DNA from: Treponema sp.
GTDB lineage: Bacteria; Spirochaetota; Spirochaetia; Treponematales; Breznakiellaceae
Assembly: GCA_009784935.1 (NCBI GenBank)
Contig: WQXI01000002.1
Location: 85,866 to 149,865, forward strand
DNA: 64,000 bases
Direction: 5' to 3'
This document shows, piece after piece, positions 51,577 to 61,673 of this stretch. The position numbers and the translations under genes were made by a program. Below the pieces are notes generated by a model that saw only the letters and a program-made list of their open reading frames with translations, was not told where the DNA came from and did not search any database. Within the stretch, counting starts at the first letter, position 1. Every line of letters starts with the position of its first letter.

Positions 51577-53782
51577 AGGCTCTGCCTTGTATTTCGCTTA
51601 AAAAACGTTTTTCGTACCCCGAATCAAAACGTACGCGCACGATTGGACCGTCATCGCTGTCTTTTACTTCTATTACTGAACCATGACCATGATTGTCGTT
51701 AAAGAGCCGCTGTCCCCTTTTCCAGCCTGCACGCTCTTCGAGTTCTTTATTTTTCTCACTGACTGGTGTAACAAGGTTCTGTAAACTTAGCGGGTTAAAG
51801 CTTGGTTTTGAATGCTGTCTATAACCTAAATGAACTCCGTGTCCTTTGTGAATTTCTTCGGTAACAACCTGCAGGCAGCTTTTATCAATCTCGTTTAGAA
51901 ACAGCGACGGCTGCGACTGCGTGATCTTGCCGTACAAACGCCGTTCTTTACAGCTTGTAAAATAAAGTTCGTCCATGGCTCGGGTAGCTCCCACATAAAA
52001 CAGGCGGCGTTCTTCTTCGAGATCATCGTCTTTTTTATCTTCTCTAGGAAAGATACCCTGTTCCAAACCTGTCATTATTACCTTTTTAAATTCGAGGCCT
52101 TTGGTGTTATGAAAAGTTATCAATGTAACAGAGTTGTGAATATCACTGCGCTTGTCCGCCTCGTCATATAAAGAGCGATCCAGTTCGATATCTTCCAGAA
52201 ACATTAATAGACCTTCGTCGGTATTTTCGTATATGCCGGCTCCATTTAAAAATTCCTGCAGATTATTCATTTTAGAATTACCGGAAATTTCATCCTGCGC
52301 TTTATGATATCCAGCAATTCCGGAATCAATTAAAAGTTTCTCAATAAATTCAGAAAGCCCTTTGCCCGGTGAATTTAGCAGAGTCTTTGCGTTTTTTAAG
52401 GCGCTGTAAAATTCATTAAGTCCTTTCCGCGCTTTTTTTGAAATTTCCAGTTCCGGTTTGCAGCCTGCTTTGATTAAATTATTATTGTCCGCTATTGCGG
52501 CGTCAACTATTTTATCGATTGAAATATCGCCTATGCCTCTTGTCGGCTTGTTTACAATTCTGCGAAAAGCAACTTCGTCACAAGGGTTTACCAAAAAAGA
52601 TAAAAGAGCGAGAGAGTCTTTGATCTCTTCTCTTTCGTAAAATTTTAGAGAGCCAACAACACGGTAAGGAATACCGCCTCGCAGAAAAGCGGTTTCGAAC
52701 CCGGCAGACTGCGCATTGGTGCGGTAAAGAATTGCCCAGTCAGACCATAACCCTTTTTTCTTTTTTACAGAAGTTTTAATTAGATCTGCGCAGTAAGATA
52801 CTTCTGCCTGCTGATCGCTTAGATAATTTAGCAATGGCAAAACGCCGTCTCCCTTTTCTGCACAAAGGGTTTTTCCTAGGCGATCGTTGTTGCAGTCTAC
52901 AACCGAAGATGCGGCTTTTAGAATCGGAGCGGTGGAGCGGTAGTTTTGTTCAAGGCGGATAATATCGGCGCCGGAAAATCGTTCCGGAAACTCTAAAATG
53001 TTTTTTACCTCTGCTCCGCGAAAACGGTAAATTGATTGATCGTCATCGCCGACAACGCAGACATAAGTTTCTGCGCCGGACAGTTCTTTAAGAAGCTGAA
53101 ACTGCGCAATATTTGCGTCTTGATATTCGTCTACCATAATTACAGAAAACCGATCGCGGAAACGCTGCGCAACTTCGGGATGGTTTCGGAGGATTTCTAC
53201 AGGCTTTTTTATCAAGTCGCCGAAATCGGCGTTTCCTGTCTGCGATAGTCTTTCTTCGTAACGTTTGTAAATACTACGAAATTTTTTATGATGATTAATT
53301 ATTGAAAGCTGCGGATCATCAGGACCAAGAAAATAATCCTTTGCCCGCGAAATGCTGTATGCCCACTGTTTAGCTTCTGACTTGGGAGAGTTTTCCAGCA
53401 AGGTGCAAAGCAGAGAAACAGTATCGTCTTCATCATAAATTGTAAAGTTAGAACCGAGACCTGCAAGATTACAGTTTCGCCTTAAAAACCACGCGCCGAA
53501 TGAATGGAAAGTTCTGAGCATAGCTTCGCCTGCGCGTTCTTCGATTTGCCGTGCGCGTTCTGCCATCTCTTTTGCCGCTTTGTTCGTAAACGTAACCGCA
53601 AGAATTGAACGCGGGTCTATTCCTTTTTCTCTTATAAGATACGCAATTTTTGTAGTGATTACCCTTGTCTTGCCCGAACCTGCGCCCGCCAGAATTAAAA
53701 GCGGTTTTCCTGTGTGAAGAACAGCGCGTCTCTGTTCGCTGTTGAGAGGTTCAAGGTAAGAAGGATAATTTTCACTGTTCAT
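51554..53782 (-). CDS. UvrD/PcrA-type DNA helicase
   Basis: This superfamily 1A 3'-5' helicase acts in repair and replication restart. The 742 residues include the Q-motif LNSEQRRAVLHTGKPLLILAGAGSGKTRVIT, MVDEYQDANIAQF, RLEQNYRST, TFHNTKGLEFKKVIMTGLEQG and LFYVGATRAMDELYFT. A C-terminal extension (GQRLFNDNHGHGSVIEVKDSDDGP) resembles the PcrA Tudor-like tail. ATG 53782 lies six bases after a TACACT -10 box. Divergent from the lipase gene. Confidence 0.94.
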   Translation of the reverse strand: MNSENYPSYLEPLNSEQRRAVLHTGKPLLILAGAGSGKTRVITTKIAYLIREKGIDPRSILAVTFTNKAAKEMAERARQIEERAGEAMLRTFHSFGAWFLRRNCNLAGLGSNFTIYDEDDTVSLLCTLLENSPKSEAKQWAYSISRAKDYFLGPDDPQLSIINHHKKFRSIYKRYEERLSQTGNADFGDLIKKPVEILRNHPEVAQRFRDRFSVIMVDEYQDANIAQFQLLKELSGAETYVCVVGDDDQSIYRFRGAEVKNILEFPERFSGADIIRLEQNYRSTAPILKAASSVVDCNNDRLGKTLCAEKGDGVLPLLNYLSDQQAEVSYCADLIKTSVKKKKGLWSDWAILYRTNAQSAGFETAFLRGGIPYRVVGSLKFYEREEIKDSLALLSFLVNPCDEVAFRRIVNKPTRGIGDISIDKIVDAAIADNNNLIKAGCKPELEISKKARKGLNEFYSALKNAKTLLNSPGKGLSEFIEKLLIDSGIAGYHKAQDEISGNSKMNNLQEFLNGAGIYENTDEGLLMFLEDIELDRSLYDEADKRSDIHNSVTLITFHNTKGLEFKKVIMTGLEQGIFPREDKKDDDLEEERRLFYVGATRAMDELYFTSCKERRLYGKITQSQPSLFLNEIDKSCLQVVTEEIHKGHGVHLGYRQHSKPSFNPLSLQNLVTPVSEKNKELEERAGWKRGQRLFNDNHGHGSVIEVKDSDDGPIVRVRFDSGYEKRFLSEIQGRAYEKIEDN

Positions 53783-53788
53783 TGGATT

Positions 53789-53817
53789 AGTGTAACAGAA
53801 TGAGCGCAAAACGTCAG
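53789..53817 (-). promoter_or_regulatory. uvrD promoter, predicted leaderless
   Basis: Minus-strand CTGACG (53817-53812), a 17-base spacer and TACACT (53794-53789), then six bases to ATG 53782. Confidence 0.5.
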
Positions 53818-53857
53818 GATGAGATTACTTTATTTTTAATTTAATATATAATTAATC

Positions 53858-54664
53858 ATGCCTAGAGAAAAAGCGCAGACAGAAAATATTAATTTAAAAT
53901 ACCCCATTGTGCTGGTTCACGGAATTGTCGCGCATGACAGGAAAAGTTTGATTAATTTTTGGGGTAATATTCCCGAAGCTCTGTCTGACAGTGGTGTAAA
54001 AGTATTTTTTGGCAATACAGACGCATGGGGCGATTATGAATCGAATGCGCTGATACTAAAGAAAACTATAGAAAATATTCTGGCGGAGCTTAATACCGAA
54101 AAAGTAAATATTATCGCTCATTCAAAAGGCGGAATCGATTCCCGTTATCTTATTTGGAAGCATGATTTTGGCGGCAAGATTGCAAGTCTGACAACAATAT
54201 GCACGCCTCATAACGGAGCGGAAATCGCAGATCTTATATACAGTCAAAAAATTATTCATACTAAACAAACAAAAAAAGTATTATCAATATTTGGAAAACT
54301 GTACGGAGATACAAATCCTGATTTATATAATGTCAATTATCATTTGACAACTGCAAAAATGAAAGAATTTAACGAAAAAGTTATACCGGATAAAAAAGTA
54401 TTTTATCAGAGTTTATACACAACAATGAAGAACGCCTTTGACGATTTAATGTTTTTTTATTCGTATTTATATCTATATAAAGTAAGCGGAGGCAGCGACG
54501 GAGTAGTCAGCGCAAGTTCTGCAGAATGGGGAAACTCATCAAGAATAGAAGGCGGTATATCGCACGCAGAAATCGTTGATTATAAAAAGAAAAAAATATC
54601 CGGCATATATATCCCCGGAATATTTATTAATATTGCAAAAGAACTAGGCAAAATGGGGTTTTAG
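53858..54664 (+). CDS. Alpha/beta-hydrolase lipase
   Basis: The 268-residue protein resembles family I triacylglycerol lipases. The oxyanion motif is PIVLVHGI (about 17-24), and the nucleophile elbow is NIIAHSKGGIDSRYL with the Ser in A-H-S-K-G. The acid is in SGGSDGVVS (about 215) and the catalytic His in GGISHAEIVDY (about 235). There is no signal peptide, so it is probably cytoplasmic or exported by another route. A TATAAT sequence lies five bases before ATG 53858. Confidence 0.88.
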   Translation: MPREKAQTENINLKYPIVLVHGIVAHDRKSLINFWGNIPEALSDSGVKVFFGNTDAWGDYESNALILKKTIENILAELNTEKVNIIAHSKGGIDSRYLIWKHDFGGKIASLTTICTPHNGAEIADLIYSQKIIHTKQTKKVLSIFGKLYGDTNPDLYNVNYHLTTAKMKEFNEKVIPDKKVFYQSLYTTMKNAFDDLMFFYSYLYLYKVSGGSDGVVSASSAEWGNSSRIEGGISHAEIVDYKKKKISGIYIPGIFINIAKELGKMGF

Positions 54665-54757
54665 ATATTCTATTTATATAATATTAAGGGAAGTTTATAT
54701 AATAAATATGCATCCTAGATTAACAGGTTGAATTTATTCATTATGAGAGTTTTCTTT

Positions 54758-55345
54758 TTATGATACTTTCATCCACAAATTATTTGCTTCTTCTATGCTG
54801 TTAAATATTTCTGTTTTTTCTGTTTCTAGTGACCCTGTGTGAGGTTTTAAATATATTATTCCATTAGTATTATAACCCAGTTTGTCATTTATTGTTTTTT
54901 CTAAGAATTTATATTTTAAATATTGTATATTATGATTATATACTAGATTTTCCATTTTATCATAGATTAATAATTTTGCTATGTTTTGGGTATTAATTTC
55001 ACCGTGTATTTTTATTCGGCTAAAGTTGTTTGAGTGAACATAAACTGGTAAATCATTTATTATTAAAATATTTATATTTTTTATTTCGGATATATTGAAT
55101 GTTTTTAATTTAAAAAAGGCATTAGAAATAATTAAGCTATTATTATATAATTTTATTTTTTTATATATAAAAAATGTTGATATATACGGTATAGAACATA
55201 AAAATAACGGGGACAATAAGAGTAAAATAGATTTTACAGAATCTATTCCTATTTGTATAATACAGAGACTAATAAACAACCCAAATAAAGCAAAAATTAT
55301 ACTAGGATTTATTAATCTTATATCATTTAATACATATCTACCCAT
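54758..55345 (-). CDS. Hypothetical membrane protein
   Basis: From ATG 55345 the 195-residue protein has two close membrane helices (IIFALFGLFISLCIIQI and SILLLLSPLFLCSIPYISTFFIY). A soluble part follows that could be a PH-like beta domain (KIKLYNNSLIISNAFFKLKTFNISEIKNI). The ATG overlaps the stop of the upstream membrane gene (ATGGGTAG); an in-frame TTG at 55405 would add 20 residues. The gene is very AT-rich compared with clpB. No function recognised. Confidence 0.6.
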   Translation of the reverse strand: MGRYVLNDIRLINPSIIFALFGLFISLCIIQIGIDSVKSILLLLSPLFLCSIPYISTFFIYKKIKLYNNSLIISNAFFKLKTFNISEIKNINILIINDLPVYVHSNNFSRIKIHGEINTQNIAKLLIYDKMENLVYNHNIQYLKYKFLEKTINDKLGYNTNGIIYLKPHTGSLETEKTEIFNSIEEANNLWMKVS

Positions 55346-55886
55346 TGCCAAATATACCGAATTCCTCGATTTGCGAAAATGCTCCTCCTGACATTTTGTT
55401 TCCAAAAAATATTACTAAAATACCTATAATGGAAATAAATGTATAAAATATTTTAACCATTTTTTTATTCGGCGAAAAATTAGATCCAAACACTTTTTCA
55501 TACTTAACCATAACTTCTGCGCCGTTTTTAAAAAGAATTAAATATAATATAGGCAGATGAAGCAGAAGAAAAGAGATAAATCCAAGAATATAAAATACAT
55601 TATTAAAATCTAATAAAAAGATATAAAAAACAGTTTTATAATTACCTAATAGCTGAAATATCTGCACCAACAGATACGGAAAAGTAGAATAAATTATATA
55701 AAAATTAACAAACCTTTTTTCTTCACTATCATCAATAACCTGATAATATTTCTTTATTCTTCTTTTGAGAAAAAGAATGTTTAATAAACTGAATATAAAA
55801 CCAATACCTGCAAAATATTTTGATATAAATAACATTATACTTCCTCCATCATTTACTCTTAAAAACAATCTCGCCTGATGACACAT
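55338..55886 (-). CDS. Hypothetical membrane protein
   Basis: The 182-residue protein has about four hydrophobic helices (for example [38 protein letters not shown] and [20 protein letters not shown]) and no recognised motif. A start further downstream, at the [10 protein letters not shown] methionine, is also possible, because the first about 17 residues overlap the end of clpB. It is paired with the next membrane gene by a short overlap. Both are AT-rich, which suggests a late acquisition next to clpB. Confidence 0.6.
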   Translation of the reverse strand: MCHQARLFLRVNDGGSIMLFISKYFAGIGFIFSLLNILFLKRRIKKYYQVIDDSEEKRFVNFYIIYSTFPYLLVQIFQLLGNYKTVFYIFLLDFNNVFYILGFISFLLLHLPILYLILFKNGAEVMVKYEKVFGSNFSPNKKMVKIFYTFISIIGILVIFFGNKMSGGAFSQIEEFGIFGNG

Positions 55887-58461
55887 CTGCAGTAACAGTA
55901 TCGCCTTCTTTAATGACGCCGCCGATTACTTGTTTTGCGAGAGGGTTTTCGAGGCTGCTTTGAATCGTGCGCTTTAAAGGACGCGCTCCAAACAATGGAT
56001 CGTATCCGCGCTCTGCAAGCAGTGATTTTGCAGCGTCTGTAAGAGTGAGCGTTATCTTGCGTTCCAGTAATCGTTCTGTTAAACGCGCCAATTGAATATC
56101 TACTATTTTGCCGATTTCGCTTTTGCCAAGTCTGTTAAAAATAACAATTTCGTCTATGCGGTTTATAAACTCAGGCCTAAAACTCTGCTTAAGCAGTTCC
56201 ATAAGCGAAGCGCGGAGCGCTTTTTGGTCAGTTTCTTCGTTTATTAAATCTGAACCAAGATTGCTGGTCATTATGATAATTACATTTTTAAAATCGACAA
56301 TTCGTCCCTGCCCGTCTGTCAGGCGTCCGTCATCTAGTATTTGCAAAAAGACATTAAAAACTTCTGGGTGCGCTTTTTCTATTTCATCAAAAAGAATAAC
56401 GCTGTAAGGACGGCGCCTGACTGCCTCGGTAAGCTGACCGCCCTGTTCGTATCCAACATATCCCGGCGGCGCGCCGATTAAACGGCTGACAGAGTGTTTT
56501 TCTCCGTACTCACTCATATCAATCCGCGTTAATGATTTTTCGTCATTAAAGAGAAAATCCGCAAGTGTTTTTGCAAGTTCTGTTTTGCCGACACCTGTTG
56601 GACCCAAAAACAGGAATGAACCCAACGGACGCGCCGCGTCAGACAGCCCCGCCTTGTTGCGTCTGATTGCGTCAGAAACCGCGGCTAATGCTTCGCTCTG
56701 CCCGACAACGCGCTTTTCCAGAACATTTTCCAAGTCCAGATATTTTTGCAGTTCGCCGCTTAACATTTTGGAAACAGGAATGCCTGTCCATGCCGAAACT
56801 ACTTCTGCGATGTCTTCTTCGCAGACTTCTTCGCGCAAAAGTGTCGGAGTTCCTCCGCCTTCAGAACCGCTGCTGCCGGCAGCATTCTCGTTCTTTTTTT
56901 CTATCTGATCTGTTAGCAGCGCAAGCTGTTTTTGCGCTTCTGGAATTTTTCCATGTTTAACTTCTGCCGCCAGCGCAAGATCGCCTTCGCGCTCGTAGCG
57001 TGTTTCTTCGATCTTTAGCTCTTCTATCTGTTGTTTAATTTTTCGTATTTTTTGAATATCCAGTTTTTCGCTTTCCCAGCGCGCCTTCATTGCGTCGCGA
57101 TCTGCTGTAATGTCCGCGATTTCTTTTTCCAGTTTTGTTATGCGTTCTTTAGAAGCAGAATCTTCTTCGCGCGAAAGAGCCTGTCTTTCTATAGAAAGCT
57201 GTAAAAGTTTGCGTTCCAGTTTATCAAGTTCTGTAGGGCGGCTGTCAAGTTCCATCTTAAGGCGGGATGCGGCTTCGTCTACAAGATCGATTGCCTTGTC
57301 CGGCAGAAAGCGGCTTGTAATGTAACGGCTGGACAGGCTCGCCGCCGCGACAAGCGCCTCATCTTTAATGCGTACGCCATGATGAACTTCGTAGCGCTCT
57401 TTAAGCCCGCGCAGAATTGCAACCGTATCTGTTACAGACGGCTCTGCAGTATAAATCTGCTGAAAACGCCTTTCTAAAGCAGCGTCTTTTTCGATATGTT
57501 TTCTGTATTCGTCTAATGTAGTTGCGCCGATACATCGGAGTTCTCCGCGTGCCAGCGCGGGCTTGAGTAAGTTAGAAGCGTCGGTTGCGCCCTCTGCGGC
57601 TCCCGCTCCGACAAGCGTATGAAGCTCGTCAATAAAGAGTATTATTTTTCCGTCTTCTGCCTGCACATCATGAATAACAGCTTTTAGCCGTTCTTCAAAC
57701 TCGCCGCGGAATTTTGCGCCTGCGACAAGAGCGCCTAAATCCAGCGCAAGAAGTTTTTTTCCTTTTAGCCCCTCAGGAACATCGCCTGCGACAATACGCC
57801 GCGCAAGACCTTCTGCAATTGCGGTTTTTCCGACACCGGGCTCTCCGATAAGAACAGGATTGTTCTTTGTACGGCGGGAAAGCACCTGCATACATCTTCG
57901 GATTTCTTCGTCACGCCCGATTACAGGGTCAAGTTTTTCCTGACGCGCAAGAGCCGTTAAATCGCGGCAGTATCGATCCAGTACTTGGTATTTTTCTTCC
58001 GGGTTTTGATCTGTAACGCGGGCGTTTCCTCTAACTTGTTTTAATGCTCCGAGAATTGCGTCTTTTGTGACGCCCGCTTTTTTTAATAATCCTGCCGCCT
58101 TGCCTTCGCTTACAGCAATTGCGATTAATAAATGTTCTGCGGATACATATTCATCTTTTAGAGAAGACGCTTCGACTTCTGCTTTAGCGATAACTTTTGA
58201 TAATGCCGGAGAATAAAAAACCTGTGCCGCTTCTCCAAATACCTTAGAAGCGCTTTTTACAAGAGCTTCTGTTTCCGCAGTGAGAGCGGCGGCATTGCTT
58301 CCGATTCTTTCTATAATCGGGGTAACAATGCCGTTCTCCTGCCGCAGTAAAGCCAGCAAAAGATGTTCGCTTTCTATTTGAGAATGATCGTTTTTTTGGG
58401 CAATCCCCAGCGCTTCGTTAAGTGCTTCCTGCGCTTTTATTGTAAATTTATCTAAGTTAAT
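55849..58461 (-). CDS. clpB: ClpB protein disaggregase, apparent ATT start
   Basis: ClpB is a hexameric AAA+ machine that works with DnaK to rescue aggregated proteins. The 870 residues show the N-domain ([18 protein letters not shown]), NBD1 ([15 protein letters not shown] and [13 protein letters not shown]), the middle coiled coil (about 400-535) and NBD2 ([23 protein letters not shown] and [13 protein letters not shown]). The conserved sequence begins [14 protein letters not shown] immediately after the upstream stop. No ATG, GTG or TTG exists there, but ATT 58461 has GGAG eight bases upstream. The next usable TTG/CTG starts (near 58360) would delete about 34 conserved residues. Confidence 0.93.
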   Translation of the reverse strand: MNLDKFTIKAQEALNEALGIAQKNDHSQIESEHLLLALLRQENGIVTPIIERIGSNAAALTAETEALVKSASKVFGEAAQVFYSPALSKVIAKAEVEASSLKDEYVSAEHLLIAIAVSEGKAAGLLKKAGVTKDAILGALKQVRGNARVTDQNPEEKYQVLDRYCRDLTALARQEKLDPVIGRDEEIRRCMQVLSRRTKNNPVLIGEPGVGKTAIAEGLARRIVAGDVPEGLKGKKLLALDLGALVAGAKFRGEFEERLKAVIHDVQAEDGKIILFIDELHTLVGAGAAEGATDASNLLKPALARGELRCIGATTLDEYRKHIEKDAALERRFQQIYTAEPSVTDTVAILRGLKERYEVHHGVRIKDEALVAAASLSSRYITSRFLPDKAIDLVDEAASRLKMELDSRPTELDKLERKLLQLSIERQALSREEDSASKERITKLEKEIADITADRDAMKARWESEKLDIQKIRKIKQQIEELKIEETRYEREGDLALAAEVKHGKIPEAQKQLALLTDQIEKKNENAAGSSGSEGGGTPTLLREEVCEEDIAEVVSAWTGIPVSKMLSGELQKYLDLENVLEKRVVGQSEALAAVSDAIRRNKAGLSDAARPLGSFLFLGPTGVGKTELAKTLADFLFNDEKSLTRIDMSEYGEKHSVSRLIGAPPGYVGYEQGGQLTEAVRRRPYSVILFDEIEKAHPEVFNVFLQILDDGRLTDGQGRIVDFKNVIIIMTSNLGSDLINEETDQKALRASLMELLKQSFRPEFINRIDEIVIFNRLGKSEIGKIVDIQLARLTERLLERKITLTLTDAAKSLLAERGYDPLFGARPLKRTIQSSLENPLAKQVIGGVIKEGDTVTADVSSGEIVFKSK

Positions 58462-58462
58462 T

Positions 58463-59110
58463 TTATTCGCTCCAGCTGCTTATGCCGTCTCTGAGAATCT
58501 GCCTTGCCATTTCTATAGTTATGTCGTATAACGCAGAATCTTTGCTTACAGTTGTTTCCAGCGCTTGCGCTACCTGCTGATTCAACTGCAATTTTGGAAT
58601 CGTGTACAATACATAAGCTGTGTATTCATCTGTGTAAACGTCTTTTTGATCCGGATCATAACGGCGTCTAAGACTCCACCAGTCATCTTCGCGCTGTGCG
58701 CCCGAATAACTAACGTTTACTACCGCGCTGATAATATTATTTATTTCCTGTTCGTATGTGTTCCCTGTCGCCTGCACTCTTGCCTGATAGCTGGAAACAA
58801 TTGTTGTACGAAGCATTGCGCCGATACGCTGCTGTGCAGAAAAGTGATCTGCCCAAGCGACAACAAACTGCCTGTTTACGCCTGTTTCTTCGCCGACGAC
58901 GCAGTATTTATCTCTGAATTCTGACTGGGACTGCAGTCTGTTAATGCCATATGCTGCATAAGTTGTAATCCATCTGGGAGTAGAAATCCCCATTATGGTT
59001 CCCTTGTTTTCGAGTTCGACAATTCTTACTTTTGGTTTAGAAGCGCATGCAGAAAGTGATACAAGTAAAACGGTAACAAGCGCGGCAAGCGCTAATTTGT
59101 TAACTTTCAT
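58463..59110 (-). CDS. Predicted lipoprotein upstream of clpB
   Basis: The 215-residue product has a lipoprotein signal ([12 protein letters not shown]) and a mature region with no family I can name; a resemblance to LPP20-type lipoproteins is weak. It lies one base upstream of the clpB ATT codon in the same direction, so the two are one transcription unit and clpB translation may depend on ribosomes finishing this gene. An AAGGAG-like site precedes ATG 59110. Confidence 0.75.
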   Translation of the reverse strand: MKVNKLALAALVTVLLVSLSACASKPKVRIVELENKGTIMGISTPRWITTYAAYGINRLQSQSEFRDKYCVVGEETGVNRQFVVAWADHFSAQQRIGAMLRTTIVSSYQARVQATGNTYEQEINNIISAVVNVSYSGAQREDDWWSLRRRYDPDQKDVYTDEYTAYVLYTIPKLQLNQQVAQALETTVSKDSALYDITIEMARQILRDGISSWSE

Positions 59111-59150
59111 TTTCTTCTCCTTAGTTGCCTGTCAAAATAATTTATCATAA

Positions 59151-60218
59151 TTATGATAAGATTGAATGTAATTTTTCACCTAACAAAGCAGCTTCTTCGC
59201 TTGTCGGCATAGATGTCTGAATAAATACTCCCTTGCGTCCAAAAAAATCTATAAGTTTTTTTGAATAATCAGCAAGAGCGTCAACGCCTGACACTCCGTC
59301 ATCGATGTGATCCCAATAAAAATGACGTAATGCAAGAGCGGTTTTTCCCGAAACAGCGTCACGGACTTTTTCCCAATTTTGAACCTGCGGAATCGTAAAA
59401 TCCAAACCCTTGAGCCCGGGAATTTCCATCATTGCTTCCGCTACATTGGAAACATCGCCGCAGGAATGTACGACAATACCGCCGAATTCTTTTGCTATCA
59501 TTGCGTTATATTTTACGCCGAATTCCCTGTAGAGATTGGGGGAGAGAAGAGCCGCAGTGTCATCGCTTACGCGGATACCCATTTCTTTCGGCACATACCA
59601 AAACTCGTGGCTTACCCCATAGAGATTTGTAATGCGTTTAAACATTTCTTTTACATAGCCGATTGTTGCCTCAGTTATTTTCTCCATAAGAGCGTGAACT
59701 TCGTCGGGGTAAACGAGCGTAGCTTCGATAAAGCCTGTGTATTCCCAAATAAGCGAAGCTGTTACAAGCGGAGAAGGAACATTTATGACCCTAAGCGGAA
59801 TTTTTGATTTAGATTGAAGGGCTTCGATATGTTTCCATGCCTGTTCAAAATATGGATTATTAACAGGATCGGGAACCTTTAGACTAAAAACATCTTCGAC
59901 ATTTTCTTCGCGGATAAGCGGCTCTACCCAAGGGTCAGCTTCGTCATTGGGTTTGCATGCGCAGCCAAATGCGCCCGCTACGATATTTATGCCCTGATTC
60001 GGCTTGATATTGGGAAAACCGTAATCATATAAACCTTCTCTTTTTTTTGCATGGTCTTCTGCCCATTTAATTTCTGCGTCGGGGTTATTGTAGAATTTAT
60101 TGGTAGCCATATGCATATGACCCACTTCTACAATGAACGGGACTTCTTTAAGAGGTTCCAGCCGCCAGTTTGCTTCTATCAGTTTCTTTTTAGTTTCTAT
60201 ATCAAGTATCTCTGCCAT
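59151..60218 (-). CDS. Uroporphyrinogen decarboxylase/MtaA-family methyltransferase
   Basis: The 355-residue barrel protein belongs to the UroD superfamily, whose MtaA/CmuA members move methyl groups between corrinoid proteins and acceptors. It has the central HSCGDVSNVAEAMMEIPGLKGLDFT region with His/Cys as used for zinc in MtaA, and PSPLVTASLIWEYTGF. The haem pathway is not represented nearby, so a corrinoid methyltransfer or unknown demethylation role is more likely, though unproven. ATG 60218 is chosen for its AGGAG site. Confidence 0.78.
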   Translation of the reverse strand: MAEILDIETKKKLIEANWRLEPLKEVPFIVEVGHMHMATNKFYNNPDAEIKWAEDHAKKREGLYDYGFPNIKPNQGINIVAGAFGCACKPNDEADPWVEPLIREENVEDVFSLKVPDPVNNPYFEQAWKHIEALQSKSKIPLRVINVPSPLVTASLIWEYTGFIEATLVYPDEVHALMEKITEATIGYVKEMFKRITNLYGVSHEFWYVPKEMGIRVSDDTAALLSPNLYREFGVKYNAMIAKEFGGIVVHSCGDVSNVAEAMMEIPGLKGLDFTIPQVQNWEKVRDAVSGKTALALRHFYWDHIDDGVSGVDALADYSKKLIDFFGRKGVFIQTSMPTSEEAALLGEKLHSILS

Positions 60219-60247
60219 TTTTCCGCTCCTGTCAGTTTCTATATGCA

Positions 60248-60967
60248 TTATACCACAGAAGAAGAAAGCTGGCAGGCTTTGGCAATAATTTCGTTAAAAT
60301 ATTCTCCTTCGCTTTGTGATAATCCGGCTCTCGAAAAAATATCCCTAAAAAAGCGCATTTGCCTGTCTTTATTAGTTTTTTTATAAAAACCCAAACCGGC
60401 AAGATTATTTGTCACAGAATCCGCAAGTTCGTTATTTTTGGCTTGATCCATTGCAGCCCATTCACCCTTAACAGGAAGCTGTTTTTCCATAGCAAGAAAG
60501 AACTCGTACGCATAAATTAATACCGCATGGGAGAGGTTGATAGAGGGCTGCGCCTCCGAGACCGGAATATGAGAGGCAAAATTGCAAAGTTCCAGCTCTT
60601 CATCTTCCAGACCTGTGCGTTCATTGCCAAAAACGATGGCGGCGGGTCCCGGGCGTTTTGCAAGCCATTTGGCAAGATCAAAGGGGGTCATGGATATATT
60701 TTTACGATTATGCCCTCGGCGGCGTGTAGTGCCTATTACAATGGAACAATCGGCAGTCGCGTCAGCTAAATTGTCATAAATTCGTGCGTTTTCCCATATA
60801 TCTGCCGAATTTACCGCTCTTTTGCATATTTCTTCGGTTATAAGGGGCTGGGGGGAGGCTAATCTGAGCTCAGAGAGTCCCATATTTTTGATAGCTCGGC
60901 AGATTGCCCCTACATTGCCGCTCTCCGACACTCTGCTTAAGACTATCTTGATATCATTTAAATTCAT
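60248..60967 (-). CDS. SpoU/TrmJ-like RNA 2'-O-methyltransferase
   Basis: The 239-residue protein has the knot-fold methyltransferase motifs LSRVSESGNVGAICRAIKNMG, AAIVFGNERTGLEDEEL and SINLSHAVLIYAYEFFLA. Their order and size fit TrmJ, which methylates ribose 32 of tRNA; rRNA targets are possible. A short C-terminal helical extension is present, as in TrmJ. It is upstream of the UroD-family gene on the minus strand. Confidence 0.9.
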   Translation of the reverse strand: MNLNDIKIVLSRVSESGNVGAICRAIKNMGLSELRLASPQPLITEEICKRAVNSADIWENARIYDNLADATADCSIVIGTTRRRGHNRKNISMTPFDLAKWLAKRPGPAAIVFGNERTGLEDEELELCNFASHIPVSEAQPSINLSHAVLIYAYEFFLAMEKQLPVKGEWAAMDQAKNNELADSVTNNLAGLGFYKKTNKDRQMRFFRDIFSRAGLSQSEGEYFNEIIAKACQLSSSVV

Positions 60968-61036
60968 TTAGTAACTAAAATACCAAAAATATTGTTTTAT
61001 TTCAAGTTTTGAGTTATTTTTTGATGCGTTGGCGGG

Positions 61037-61065
61037 TTGACAATCCTTTTTATAATTTCTATAAT
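61037..61065 (+). promoter_or_regulatory. Consensus promoter of the STAS gene
   Basis: TTGACA (61037-61042), a 17-base spacer and TATAAT (61060-61065): a perfect sigma-70 promoter, about 55 bases before ATG 61120. Confidence 0.85.
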
Positions 61066-61119
61066 TAAAGTGTATATTCTCTTTGCGACTCGCGGGGGAA
61101 TAATTTTAAAGGAAGTGAC

Positions 61120-61671
61120 ATGGCTAACAATGATATCGTATCCGGGTTCGATGACGAGAAGGACGATAGCCTCAAAATTAAACTCGAAAAGATAGATGAT
61201 GCGCCTAGGTGTCTTATGTTGACATTGACAGGGTACATTGATACTTATAATTCAAATTTTTTCCAGAAGCGGGTACAAAAAGCTATAGAAGGCGGTTTTG
61301 TCAGATTAATATTCCAGTGCGGCAGTTTAAATTATGTATCATCCACAGGTATTGGTTCTTTTACTACATTCTTAAAAGCGGTAAAACCGCAGGGCGGCGA
61401 TCTCGTACTATTGGATATTCAGCCTAAAGTTTACGAAGTTTTTCAGCTTTTAGGGTTTTCTCAGTTTTTTAATATCAAGGACAGCCTTGATGATTCGATA
61501 CATTTTTTTAATACAGACCAGACCAAGGAAAAACCGTCTATTTTCCCAAAGGTTGTTTCCTGCCCGATTTGCTACAAAAAGCTAAAGGCTGTAAAAGCCG
61601 GCCGTTTTAGGTGTTCGGAATGTAAGAGTATTCTTGCAATAGACGAATCCGGTCAAGTCTTGCTGGGTTAA
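61120..61671 (+). CDS. STAS-domain anti-sigma-factor antagonist with zinc-ribbon tail
   Basis: Residues about 15-125 form a STAS domain, with the phospho-acceptor region NYVSSTGIGSFTTFLK typical of SpoIIAA-like antagonists. The C-terminal 45 residues carry two Cys pairs, CPICYKKL and CSECKSIL, forming a small zinc ribbon not usual in this family. It probably takes part in partner-switching control; no matching kinase is adjacent. A GGAAG site and a perfect promoter suggest strong expression. Confidence 0.88.
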   Translation: MANNDIVSGFDDEKDDSLKIKLEKIDDAPRCLMLTLTGYIDTYNSNFFQKRVQKAIEGGFVRLIFQCGSLNYVSSTGIGSFTTFLKAVKPQGGDLVLLDIQPKVYEVFQLLGFSQFFNIKDSLDDSIHFFNTDQTKEKPSIFPKVVSCPICYKKLKAVKAGRFRCSECKSILAIDESGQVLLG

Positions 61672-61673
61672 GA

